Assembly (NCBI GenBank): GCA_018829445.1
Contig: JAHJTV010000010.1
Coordinates: forward strand, 1 to 64,000
DNA: 64,000 bases
Origin: a bacterium
GTDB taxonomy: Bacteria > SAR324 > XYD2-FULL-50-16
Direction of reading: 5' to 3'
Both the position numbers and the translations under genes were made by a program. Shown here piece after piece: positions 8,436-17,097 of this stretch (within the stretch, counting starts at the first letter, position 1; every line of letters begins with the position of its first letter). Below the pieces are notes generated by a model. The model saw only the letters and a list, made by a program, of their open reading frames with translations. It did not search any database and had not been told where the DNA came from.

Positions 8436-10385
8436 TTATGATTGATAAATTCTACCTTCCCTGAAATCCCTCCAGACCTTTTCAAACCAGTTATCAGGAG
8501 AAGGAATTGGGCGAACCGGAACAAGCTCGGTGAAGGCTTTCCCCGAACGATTAAATCGAAACTCAATGATCTGACTGTCCAGCGAATGATCAGGTATATT
8601 TTCGGTTAATTCAGATATATGTTTCTTAACATTCCCGAAAAGGTATGAGCCCCGGCCTCCTTTTAAATGTTGAGCCAGTAATAAGGCTGATTCCAGAAAT
8701 GCCTGCTCTGTTATCAGTAAATCTTCATTCTTCAATAACGGTATGACATTCTCTATCGTTGACACCCCTGAACGAGAATACATTTCCTGCATCTCCAGAT
8801 TTTTCTCCAAAGCATCTCTGATTTTGTCTGAACTTCGAACAATCCCCATGGATTCCGACATGCGTCTTTGAATCTGTTCTCTATCTCCGTGCAGATCTAC
8901 GACTATTTCTCTTGATGTTAATGAATTCAACCGTTTGAGTTTTTTCTCAATGATGTCATCTAATTGTTCAATTGAAGAACTTTCAGACCTTACCTCCTTA
9001 TTTTTTGTTCGAAAACATATCAACTCGGCAGCCCTCACAGCTCCTACTTGACCAGAGTTTAAAGAGCTACCACCGGGTCTGTACAAACCATGAGATCCAT
9101 TGCACTCTCCAATAGGAAAGAAATTTCTGACGGATGATTCCCACCAGATAGATCCTGCCAAACCACCATTACAATGTTGATGACAAACCGCAATTTCAAG
9201 GGTTTGCTTTTCCAGGTCGATTCCATTTTCTTTATAAAGCTCGTAAGCCGGATAGTTCATCTCCTTCAAACGTTGTACAGGCGTTTCTGAAGTCGCATTT
9301 GAATTCAGAAGATATTCTTTTACCAGTTGAGGCAAGGCATTAAAGCTGAATGCTTCGCTGCCAGGATTCTGCCTGAAATCAAGGTAAACCTTGCGACCTT
9401 TCTCGTTTGTTTCATGATAAACTGCCAAATCAATTAACGATGATCCGAAGTTCTTGAGTTTAGCCACATCAAACGGCCACTGGTAGCCTTTTAAAAACTG
9501 GGCTTCCAACAGGGTATTCAGTGTCGGGAAGTAATCTGACAGGAACTCATTTGGGTCACTTCCATCCTGCTCGGTTGAAATATAACACGGTAAAACCTGT
9601 TGATAACTCCCGGACAGATTCCAGCGGAATTGAGTGGATGCGATCCCGAATTGGGATTCTGTCAGGTTTTGGGCTTTGACACCTGCTCTCAGAGCGATTC
9701 CCAGGGAACCCAATTGGGATTTTGGATAAACCGAGTCATAATAGAGCGCTCCAGGGCCACCGGTTCCATATACAACAAAATCCGCCTTGATAACAAGCAA
9801 TCCCGATTTGTCTATTGCCAGTAAACCGGCTATCTGACTCTGGTTTTCCTGCTCGATCGTTAGCAAATCAATCACACTGCATTGATCCAGAAAAGTCACA
9901 TTCCTATTTTGAGTTTCCTGTAACAGCTTTTCAAACATCAATATCGAAGTCTTGGGTCCTGCAGAAGTTCCACGTCCCTTGGTATCATGATCTGTCTGAA
10001 ACCCTATATATTCTCCAAACTTGTTTTGAGGAAAAGGGACCCCAATTTCCACCAGATTGAAAAAGGCTCTTTGTGATAAAGCAGCTTCAACCAAAGCTAT
10101 ATCACCATGCATACAACAGCCGGAAAACAGATCCTGGGCCATTTCCAATATACTGTCAGAGGATTTGGAAGTTGGATTCAATCGATAATAGGTCTGTTTG
10201 TCTGACCCGGCATTGGCCGAGGTTCCGGCACCTGTTTTTTCTGTCACAATGGCAATATCCGGGATATTGAATCGCGAGAGTTGAACGGCTGCATTCAAAG
10301 CCGCCGCTCCTGAACCCACGACAGCAACCGTAGTGGATATGCTGCGTATACTATGTTGCCCTATTCGAGTTTTTTCTCTTTTCAC
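8436..10385 (-). CDS. FAD-binding fumarate-reductase/aspartate-oxidase-like flavoprotein
   Basis: The protein starts with a dinucleotide-binding motif, VAVVGSGAAALNAA (21-33). Near residue 400-450 it carries HQHCNGGL plus PIGECNGSHGLYRPGGSSLNSG, the FAD-contact region of succinate dehydrogenase flavoprotein, fumarate reductase and L-aspartate oxidase. At 649 residues it includes the C-terminal helical domain of that family. No iron-sulfur subunit or membrane anchor is encoded nearby, so it is probably a soluble oxidoreductase adapted to a sugar- or acid-derived substrate. It lies in the operon between the SDR and ThuA genes (gaps 12 and 9 nt). The substrate is unknown. Confidence 0.75.
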   Translation of the reverse strand: MKREKTRIGQHSIRSISTTVAVVGSGAAALNAAVQLSRFNIPDIAIVTEKTGAGTSANAGSDKQTYYRLNPTSKSSDSILEMAQDLFSGCCMHGDIALVEAALSQRAFFNLVEIGVPFPQNKFGEYIGFQTDHDTKGRGTSAGPKTSILMFEKLLQETQNRNVTFLDQCSVIDLLTIEQENQSQIAGLLAIDKSGLLVIKADFVVYGTGGPGALYYDSVYPKSQLGSLGIALRAGVKAQNLTESQFGIASTQFRWNLSGSYQQVLPCYISTEQDGSDPNEFLSDYFPTLNTLLEAQFLKGYQWPFDVAKLKNFGSSLIDLAVYHETNEKGRKVYLDFRQNPGSEAFSFNALPQLVKEYLLNSNATSETPVQRLKEMNYPAYELYKENGIDLEKQTLEIAVCHQHCNGGLAGSIWWESSVRNFFPIGECNGSHGLYRPGGSSLNSGQVGAVRAAELICFRTKNKEVRSESSSIEQLDDIIEKKLKRLNSLTSREIVVDLHGDREQIQRRMSESMGIVRSSDKIRDALEKNLEMQEMYSRSGVSTIENVIPLLKNEDLLITEQAFLESALLLAQHLKGGRGSYLFGNVKKHISELTENIPDHSLDSQIIEFRFNRSGKAFTELVPVRPIPSPDNWFEKVWRDFREGRIYQS

Positions 10386-10397
10386 TGTCCAACTTCC

Positions 10398-11177
10398 TTA
10401 AAGTGATCTTAGATGAAATCCGCCATCAACATTGATTACTTCACCCGTTGAATATGGATAATACCCTTTCACAATTCCCAGAACAGCACAGGCTATATCT
10501 TCCGGCTGCCCCCAGCGTCGAATCGGGAGAAGCCCCTTGTCGATGAGCTCCGTATATTTATCCTTCACTTCAGCCGTCATATCGGTCTCGATTATTCCAG
10601 GTCTGATTTCAAATACTCTGACATTTGACTCAGCTAATCTTTGAGCAAACAACTGGGTCATCATCGACAAACCCGCTTTGGAAATACAGTAATCAGCCCT
10701 GTTTATGGAAGCGGTATAAGCTGAAATCGATGAAATATTGATCAGGTGGCTCTGCTGTTTTTCTTTGATCAAAAAAGGAGTCAGCGCCTGACTAAGCATA
10801 AAAGGCGCAATAAGATTAATCTTCAGCAATTCAATCATCTCTTCTTCATTCAAATCCAGCATGTCTTTCCGATCTTTTGTTGCGACTCCGGCATTATTCA
10901 CTAAAACTTTTAATCCCCCGAGTTCCTGAGAAACAAGGTCGACAATTCCTTGTTTGGTTTCCTTACTCGATATATCTCCCTGTACATACAAATGCTGCTT
11001 TATCCCACCGGAAACATCTTCCAGGTTGTTTAAGAGCTCTTTCACTTCTTCTTTGGGACGTCTTCCGTTCAGAAGAATACGGAATCCCTCTTTTGCAAGA
11101 CTGATAGCAATCGCTTTTCCTATGCCGGCAGTACTTCCAGTTATGACCGCTGTTGGAACATTTTCTTTTTGAATCAT
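10398..11177 (-). CDS. Short-chain dehydrogenase/reductase
   Basis: Classical SDR of 259 residues that oxidises or reduces a hydroxyl/keto group with NAD(P). It shows the TGSTAGIG cofactor motif (13-20), NNAG (94-97), the catalytic Ser at about 150 in INISSISAY, and the Tyr163-x3-Lys167 pair (YCISK). The C-terminal RPGIIETDMT and GEVINVDGG segments are typical of the FabG/gluconate-5-dehydrogenase branch. Packed between lacI and the flavoprotein gene, it is probably one of the sugar-remodelling redox steps rather than a fatty-acid enzyme. Confidence 0.85.
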   Translation of the reverse strand: MIQKENVPTAVITGSTAGIGKAIAISLAKEGFRILLNGRRPKEEVKELLNNLEDVSGGIKQHLYVQGDISSKETKQGIVDLVSQELGGLKVLVNNAGVATKDRKDMLDLNEEEMIELLKINLIAPFMLSQALTPFLIKEKQQSHLINISSISAYTASINRADYCISKAGLSMMTQLFAQRLAESNVRVFEIRPGIIETDMTAEVKDKYTELIDKGLLPIRRWGQPEDIACAVLGIVKGYYPYSTGEVINVDGGFHLRSL

Positions 11178-11186
11178 GATTATCCT

Positions 11187-12161
11187 TTACTTCACGCTCT
11201 TGCCTTCAAGTAGTTCACCATCCACTTCCAATCTTAATTTCCTTGTTTCCCTGTGCTGAATATTGTCACTCAACCAGCGTGCAGCAAAGAAACCCATTTC
11301 AAAGGTGGAAAGACTAATTGTGGTAAGCTTGGGTTCAAAGTAGCTTCTCAACGGAGAATTATCAAAACCTGATACCGATATGTCTTGCGGAACCTTGACT
11401 CCCAACGATTGAAGAGCATTGATTAATCGAATTGCATAATTATCATTAAAACCAAATACCGCATCGCAATCACGATCATTAAAAAAGGTGGCGCAGGCTT
11501 CATCTACTTCATTGATAGAATTAACGTTATAAACAAGGTTTTGATCTACTTTTCCGAATAATTCCAGATTAGCAATGCAATACCCCCTGAAACGATCTTG
11601 GTTCACCGCAATTCTGGGACAACCCAGGTAACCGATTCTCTGCAATCCCCTTTTTTGCATATAATACATCAGTTTGATAACACCTTTAAAATTGTTGCAT
11701 GAGACAAAATTCTCTTTCTCAAATGTCCTGTTTAAAAAAATGAAAGGAATCTTGCGATCAACCAACCTGGCTTTCAAAGATTCATCGATTTTTCCAAAGG
11801 CAAATAGTACCCCGCTATAATTGCCATCATCTATTTCATTCGGATTTTTTAGCTGGGAGAAGGTTTTTATTTGGATCGTTGTTTTTTCCATATAAAAAGC
11901 ACTGTTGATCGCATTGATGATCTCTCCCACATCAAAGAAAGGGTTCTGCTCAATTTTAGAGGAATCTGGGATAACAAGTAAAAGAGAAACCTGTGATCGA
12001 CCGGCGGGACGTTTGCGCTTACTTATCGTAAAACTGTATTTGGCCGCTGTTTCATGGATCTTCTGCGTGGTTTCCCTGGAAATTCTGGTATCATTGTTTA
12101 AGGCCCTGGAAACAGTGCTGGCTGAAACACCACATTTAGCAGCGATATCTTCTAATTTCAT
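11187..12161 (-). CDS. LacI-family transcriptional regulator
   Basis: The N-terminal helix-turn-helix is KLEDIAAKCGVSASTVSRALNN, typical of LacI/PurR-type repressors. It is followed by a periplasmic-binding-protein-like sugar sensor domain (LVIPDSSKIEQNPFF to the end). At 324 residues it has normal length. It is the second gene of the operon, its ATG overlapping the stop of the reductase gene by 4 nt, so it is probably autoregulated. It likely controls this whole cluster in response to the substrate or an intermediate. Palindromic sequences upstream of the first gene are candidate operators. Confidence 0.85.
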   Translation of the reverse strand: MKLEDIAAKCGVSASTVSRALNNDTRISRETTQKIHETAAKYSFTISKRKRPAGRSQVSLLLVIPDSSKIEQNPFFDVGEIINAINSAFYMEKTTIQIKTFSQLKNPNEIDDGNYSGVLFAFGKIDESLKARLVDRKIPFIFLNRTFEKENFVSCNNFKGVIKLMYYMQKRGLQRIGYLGCPRIAVNQDRFRGYCIANLELFGKVDQNLVYNVNSINEVDEACATFFNDRDCDAVFGFNDNYAIRLINALQSLGVKVPQDISVSGFDNSPLRSYFEPKLTTISLSTFEMGFFAARWLSDNIQHRETRKLRLEVDGELLEGKSVK

Positions 12162-13300
12162 ATGGCTGGCTTAGCTGGGAAATGGGTTTTACAGTATACA
12201 TTTTCGTCGTTTTTTAAAAGCTTGGAGCATTGACCGCACAACGTGCAGTAATTAATTGACTCCTGATTATTCAATCCTTTTTCAGGAAAAAGCGGATCGG
12301 CCAGATTCTGTCTGCCAAAACCGACAAAATCTGTATATCCTTTTGACAGGTTTTCGGCAGCGAATTCAAGGCAGGATTCTTCCCCGGTTGTGTATGTCGA
12401 GCCGATAACCAGTGTGTCAGGGAATGCGTCTTTGATTTGTTTGGTGTAACGGAAATGGCTTAAACGATAAAAACTTCCGTTTTTCATAGGGCGTGTAAGC
12501 AAAGGTGTGGTACTGGGGATTCCGCTTGAAATGTTCAAATAATCAGCCCCGGCTTCCACAAAGCAATTAATAATTTTGATCATATCCCCAAAGTCTTCAA
12601 TAATCTCATTTTCCGACGCTGTCCCGCACCCACCACGAATTCCCTCGAATAAAGACACCCTGGTTCCGACAAGAAAATCCGAAGCCTCTGATGAAACAGT
12701 CTCAATAATTCGAGAATGAAAACCAGCCCGATTTTCAACAGATCCCCCGTATTTGTCCGACCTGTTGTTAAGCGGCCTCAGCAACTCACCACCCAAATAG
12801 CCATGGCAAGCTTTCACATCTACTCCATCAAAACCGGCTTGTTTTGCAAGATCAATGGCGGTTAGGAACTGTTCCTGAATTAAGTCCAACTCCTTTTCGG
12901 ATAAAACAGGGATCTCTTCCTGATCATCAACATAAGCTTTGACCTTTTTGGAAAAGCTCCCGCTTTGTCTTCCCGAGTGGGTCAACTGAGCTATGAACAA
13001 GATACTGTCATTCTCTTTCTTGAAAGCTTCAACAAGTCGTTTAAAACCATCCAGGTTATTCTGGTTCAAGACTAGCCCGTTCCGCCGTGCCAAGTGCTTT
13101 TCGGTAACAGAGGTCGCTTCCAAAAATACAATCCCCCATCCACCACGTGCGAGATCCGTGTATCTTTCAACAACAATATCATTAACAGCCCCGCCCATCG
13201 ACGCACTGTTCACCTCCATAGCCTGAGCAACCAGACGATTGGGAATCACACGGTTCTTAACTTTGTATGGAGAAAACAGCTCACTTAAATTCGTATTCAT
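12158..13300 (-). CDS. Old Yellow Enzyme-type NADH:flavin oxidoreductase
   Basis: TIM-barrel FMN enzyme of the OYE / 2,4-dienoyl-CoA reductase family. AKQAGFDGVDVKACHGYLG and LRPLNNRSDKYGGSVENR are the active-site and FMN-contact signatures. At 380 residues it contains only the barrel domain, yet it keeps a C-terminal cysteine cluster (Cys352, 355, 358, 370) resembling the Fe-S ligands of dienoyl-CoA reductase, without the FAD/NAD domains that normally follow. It is the first gene of the operon and probably reduces an activated C=C bond or acts with the neighbouring flavoprotein. Its substrate is unknown. Confidence 0.8.
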   Translation of the reverse strand: MNTNLSELFSPYKVKNRVIPNRLVAQAMEVNSASMGGAVNDIVVERYTDLARGGWGIVFLEATSVTEKHLARRNGLVLNQNNLDGFKRLVEAFKKENDSILFIAQLTHSGRQSGSFSKKVKAYVDDQEEIPVLSEKELDLIQEQFLTAIDLAKQAGFDGVDVKACHGYLGGELLRPLNNRSDKYGGSVENRAGFHSRIIETVSSEASDFLVGTRVSLFEGIRGGCGTASENEIIEDFGDMIKIINCFVEAGADYLNISSGIPSTTPLLTRPMKNGSFYRLSHFRYTKQIKDAFPDTLVIGSTYTTGEESCLEFAAENLSKGYTDFVGFGRQNLADPLFPEKGLNNQESINYCTLCGQCSKLLKNDENVYCKTHFPAKPAI

Positions 13301-13797
13301 AACTATTTGAAATAATAAATGACTTGAAAGATACCTTTATTGTTCAACCTCTGAAGAGACACATCTATTTAATCAAATGAACAAACCTGAACTTAATCTC
13401 CGTTAGTTGGACAAGCCTTCCTTGCTCAATAATGAATCAAGTGTACTTATTGCATGCAACTTATGCAAGTATCAAAATAAAAAAATCGGGTCTTTTGTTT
13501 AACCAATGAACGATTAACGCAAAAACCTGATTTTCTATTGTATCCGTCCGCTACACAGGACTTCATTTTATAATAACCTTGCCAAGAACACATTACTTAG
13601 GCTTATCTACTATGGTTAGCGAACCTGTTTATAGTTTTATTATCTTTTATTTAGGTTATTGATACAAAAGCTTACCGTGGTTTTTCAGGATTGTTGGATT
13701 TCATGTTACCAACCACTCCCCGTTTAATTAGCGCTTACTTTACACCGAATCGCCAAAAGACAAAAGAAATCAAAACCAGTACTGGAGCAGTTTTATA
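13301..13797. other. Operon upstream region
   Basis: AT-rich region preceding the first gene of the minus-strand operon; it should hold its promoter. No gene was recognised. Palindromic sequences near 13.45 kb are listed separately. A loose inverted repeat (AAAATCGGGT / ACCTGATTTT, about 13492-13536) might form a hairpin. Confidence 0.4.
13445..13471. promoter_or_regulatory. Candidate operator for the LacI-type regulator
   Basis: TTGCATGCAA at 13450-13459 is a perfect 10-base palindrome. It is directly followed by ACTTATGCAAGT, whose outer ACTT/AAGT arms are symmetric, so ACTTAT-GCA occurs twice in tandem. The site lies about 145 nt upstream of the first gene of the operon that contains lacI. 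The position and symmetry suit a repressor site; the assignment is an inference. Confidence 0.3.
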
Positions 13798-14096
13798 TGT
13801 AGCTGCAACAAGTATCTCCCAAAACACCTCCTGCCGAAAAAGTCGTCCTTATGGCAGATTCTTAACAAGCACTATGAAGCGTTTGAACGATCGTACAGGA
13901 AAAAATTTGAGAGCCAGTATGGTTTTTTCAGACCGGTGATTGGAGAAGTGGTACGCTTCTATCTGAAAAGTGACCATCTGAAGGAGGGTTTCGCTCGGGT
14001 TCGCTGCCCCAACCGTGCCCATGAATTTCTGCTTCAGTTTTCCTGCAAAGTCCGCTGTTTTTGTCCCTCCTGCCAGGCAAAACGAAAAGGGGTCAA
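13798..14096 (+). pseudogene. IS91-type transposase N-terminal remnant (zinc-binding domain)
   Basis: Frame 1 translates to a peptide with NKHYEAFERSYRKKFESQYG, FFRPVIGEVVRFYL, KEGFARVRCPNRAHEFLLQF and SCKVRCFCPSCQAKRKG. These match the N-terminal zinc-binding region of IS91/IS1294-type transposases in order and spacing. One canonical zinc-ligand cysteine (usually RCPxCxHE) is replaced, reading CPNRAHE. The HUH catalytic domain is absent: the frame runs straight into the terminal repeat of the element that follows. The start is unclear, as the frame is also open a little further upstream without homology. This is a relic truncated by a later insertion or rearrangement. Confidence 0.7.
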
Positions 14097-14495
14097 AAAG
14101 GGGTCAAGTCTTCTTTTGACTTACCTTTTTAATTTCATTTTCCAATAACCGGACTGTTGCCGCAAGGGCAGAATCCTCCTTGAGCAGGTTGTTGATCTTT
14201 TTGATCGCCGTTGATACTCCGCTGTAACTGCTGAAATTGAACAGTTCTGCAATCTCTCCCTGTTTACACATCGATTTTCCGTGAATCAAATGGATGGCCA
14301 AGTCACGAGGCGTGTTGGCAACTCCCCGTTTCTGCCCGACGACCGCGGTTCATAACGTGATACCAGGCATCCGGGTATTCGATTCGTAGTGAACGACTCA
14401 TAATACCTCAGAGAAAAAACACAAAAAGGCAATTCAACAACTCTCCTTCAATAATTGAATAGACAACATAAGTCAAAAGAAGATTTGACCCCTTT
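14097..14495 (-). mobile_element. Internally deleted RAYT-type element (non-autonomous copy)
   Basis: The element is bounded by inverted repeats: AGGGGTCAAGTCTTCTTTT at the left and, with one mismatch, its complement at the right. On the minus strand it encodes the first ~22 residues of a REP-associated tyrosine transposase (SLRIEYPDAWYHVMNRGRR), then jumps into the C-terminal part. That part is readable as MAIHLIHGKSMCKQGEIAEL and onward to KKT (14104-14301), a DnaA-C-terminal-like helix-turn-helix. The middle of the transposase is missing. The ends match the larger copy at 30981-32041. This copy keeps the usual VMNRGRR where the larger copy reads IINRGLR, so it came from another family member. 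Confidence 0.75.
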
Positions 14496-14865
14496 ATTAT
14501 TTGCCCATTAGTGATGACTGGCATCAGTAAATGGATAATCCTGTTAGCGAAGCCTTCCGAAAACCTGTTCTTTGAATAACGCGCAGTTAGTGCAATTGTT
14601 GAAGTGAGCCAAATTTCGAAGTTCTCTCAAGTGGGGGTTTGTAATGGCAGATTTTCAAATATATATAGGCACACTCTATTTAAAGCATAGACTTTATAGA
14701 AAGAAACAATTGGTAATCAAAAACATTCCATGTGAGAATTATACTCACAATCTACTACCATCTGCATATCCATACTACCTACTACCATCGAATTATATAT
14801 CAAACAGCTTTTATACATATAATAAACCGAATCATATGAAGAACTCGTGCCATCAGGAGAATTAA
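14496..14865. other. Intergenic, upstream of the chemoreceptor
   Basis: AT-rich leader holding a second copy of the PSExLFFE tail (14512-14576) and short tandem-like CTACTACCATC repeats around 14750-14790. AGGAG at about 14855 is the ribosome-binding site of the chemoreceptor. A 73-codon frame here is Tyr/Asn-rich low complexity and is not called. Confidence 0.4.
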
Positions 14866-17034
14866 ATGAAACATCAGAGAACACCATTAAATATACGCGG
14901 ACGATTGATTATCCTGGTTGCGCTAGGCAGCCTATTCAGCGTTGGAATCGTTGGCTTTGTATCATATTTTGCAGCAGCTAAACAGCTCAATGCGTCTTTT
15001 GTTCAACAGGCCCTTAACATCAATCAGTTGGCAAGACACTCCCTGTCGTCAACCCTACAGAGTTACAGGAGAGAGTTGCACCAGCTTGCCAATAACCCGG
15101 ACTTGGCGAGATCGGTGTTGCATGCTGATCATAATTCCATGAAGATTTTTCTTGAGTCAATTTATAACAACAGTGAGGGCCAATACGAAAACGTGTTTAT
15201 CACAACAGCAGAGGCCAATCCCCGTATTATTGCAGATGGCAAGGGAGGTAGTACGGTAGGAGTAGTTTATCGAAAAGGATATGAAAGTGCTATTGATGCA
15301 GCTTTGGCAGGCAAGATTGCCACTTCCGATCCGCAGATTTCTCCCGTGACGAAAACAACGGTTATTTACTTGAATGCTCCGATTATGGAAGACGGTAAGG
15401 TGATCGGTCTATTAGCAACTCCGATCTTTTTCGATCCCATTATCAAGCCGTTGACAGGTAATTCTAAGATCGGTCAGGAAGGTTATGCATTCGTCGCAAG
15501 AATATCCGACGGGATGATGGGAGGAAACCCGGATAAAGGACGAGAGTGGACGGTATCCCTACATAGTCTGGTATCGAAGGAAAAGCTTCTGAATTTGAAG
15601 GAGAATTCGATTACCAGTTATTCACATGCTGGGCAGGAAAAACAGATGTCGATTCTCAAGTTTGAGGATCTGGGGATTTACATCATCTCAACCATTAGTA
15701 GTAATGACGTTAATAAGATGCTGAAAACCATGCGCAATAACATCATTTTTTTCGGTTTCGGGGTCTCTTTGCTTATCTTGATTGGGTTGACACTGACTAT
15801 TACAATGTCTCTGAAACCGTTAAAAATACTAACGGATACTATTGTAGATGTTGAGAATAACGTGAACTTCTCACAAAAAATTAGTGTAAAGACAATGGAC
15901 GAAGTAGGCCAGGCAGCCATTGCATTTAACAGCTTGGCGGATTCCCTGAGAAAAGCCATTGGTGATGTTATCTCAGTCATGCAGGACATTTCTCAAGGTG
16001 ATTTGAGTCAAACGCTGCCAACTGACGGCAAAGGCGAAATACACAAACTGAATTTAGCAATCAACGAATCGGTCGATCTTCTCGGTCAAACATTGAGACA
16101 AATGTCTAACGGAAGTACTCAGATCACTACAGGTGCCGAACAACTCGCGACATCTTCTCAGTCGTTAGCCAGTGGGGCTTCTGAGCAAGCCTCCGACCTG
16201 GAAGAGACATCCGCTGCTTTGGCGGAAATTGAAATGCAAACAGATTCGAATAAAAACAATGCCCTGCAAGCACAAACTCTCAGCAACCAGGCATTGAAGG
16301 TGATTGATAAAAGCACCAACCAGATGAATGATATGCTGTTATCCATGAGTGAAATAAACAATACCAGCTCGGATATCGCAAAGATTATAAAAGTCATTGA
16401 TGAAATAGCGTTTCAGACAAACCTGCTCGCGTTGAACGCTGCTGTAGAGGCGGCCCGTGCTGGAAAATATGGGAAGGGGTTTGCGGTTGTTGCAGAAGAG
16501 GTTCGCAACTTGGCAAGTAGAAGTGCGGATGCGGCCCGCAATACAACCGATTTGATTGAAAATTCAACCAAACTGATTGAAAACGGTGTATTAAACGCTG
16601 ACAAGACAGCTGAAATGTTAAGTGAGATCAAAGCATCCGTTTCCAAAATTGATGTTTCCATTGCCGAGATAACCGCTGCTTCGCTGGAACAAGCAAAAGG
16701 GATTGTGGAGATAAACCAGAGCATGAATCAGGTGAATCAAGTCGTACAAGAAAACTCATCAATTTCAGAAGAGACCGCCGCCGCGTCAGAAGAATTGAAT
16801 GCCCAGGCTTTGGATATGCAAGAACTTGTCAGTCGCTTTAAGCTAAAGTCGACTGCTGCTAACCCTGAGACCAAGTTAAACAATAGCTACCTGTCTACTG
16901 GATCGGAAGCCGGAGAGATAATCTTTGATCAAGGAAAGAATGGAAAAAGAGTACGACTGCCATCAGCAAATATGGTAACAGCCGCTCAGAATAAAAAAGC
17001 GGCTCTGGGTTCAAGCGAATTCGGCAAATATTAA
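14866..17034 (+). CDS. Methyl-accepting chemotaxis protein with Cache-type sensor
   Basis: Inner-membrane chemoreceptor of 722 residues. A first membrane helix lies at about residues 12-34 and is followed by a ~250-residue periplasmic double-Cache-like sensor ([48 protein letters not shown] region). A second membrane helix spans about 288-312 and a HAMP domain about 313-366. The C-terminal coiled-coil signalling domain has its conserved hairpin tip at about 510-550 ([35 protein letters not shown]). It relays ligand binding to CheA/CheW. AGGAG lies 7 nt before ATG. Cache sensors bind amino acids, organic acids and similar small molecules; the ligand is unknown. Confidence 0.9.
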   Translation: MKHQRTPLNIRGRLIILVALGSLFSVGIVGFVSYFAAAKQLNASFVQQALNINQLARHSLSSTLQSYRRELHQLANNPDLARSVLHADHNSMKIFLESIYNNSEGQYENVFITTAEANPRIIADGKGGSTVGVVYRKGYESAIDAALAGKIATSDPQISPVTKTTVIYLNAPIMEDGKVIGLLATPIFFDPIIKPLTGNSKIGQEGYAFVARISDGMMGGNPDKGREWTVSLHSLVSKEKLLNLKENSITSYSHAGQEKQMSILKFEDLGIYIISTISSNDVNKMLKTMRNNIIFFGFGVSLLILIGLTLTITMSLKPLKILTDTIVDVENNVNFSQKISVKTMDEVGQAAIAFNSLADSLRKAIGDVISVMQDISQGDLSQTLPTDGKGEIHKLNLAINESVDLLGQTLRQMSNGSTQITTGAEQLATSSQSLASGASEQASDLEETSAALAEIEMQTDSNKNNALQAQTLSNQALKVIDKSTNQMNDMLLSMSEINNTSSDIAKIIKVIDEIAFQTNLLALNAAVEAARAGKYGKGFAVVAEEVRNLASRSADAARNTTDLIENSTKLIENGVLNADKTAEMLSEIKASVSKIDVSIAEITAASLEQAKGIVEINQSMNQVNQVVQENSSISEETAAASEELNAQALDMQELVSRFKLKSTAANPETKLNNSYLSTGSEAGEIIFDQGKNGKRVRLPSANMVTAAQNKKAALGSSEFGKY

Positions 17035-17097
17035 TCAATACGCGGATAAACCAATAAAAATCGAGTGCGCTCATAAGCGTATTTTCGTTAAATCACG

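Noticed and set aside
13691..13939. 82-codon plus-strand frame over the IS91 relic
   Set aside because: The IS91 homology is in another frame; this one is its shadow.
14644..14865. 73-codon frame ahead of the chemoreceptor
   Set aside because: Tyr/Asn/Ser-rich translation of AT-rich leader with short repeats; no homology pattern and it ends at the chemoreceptor ribosome-binding site.
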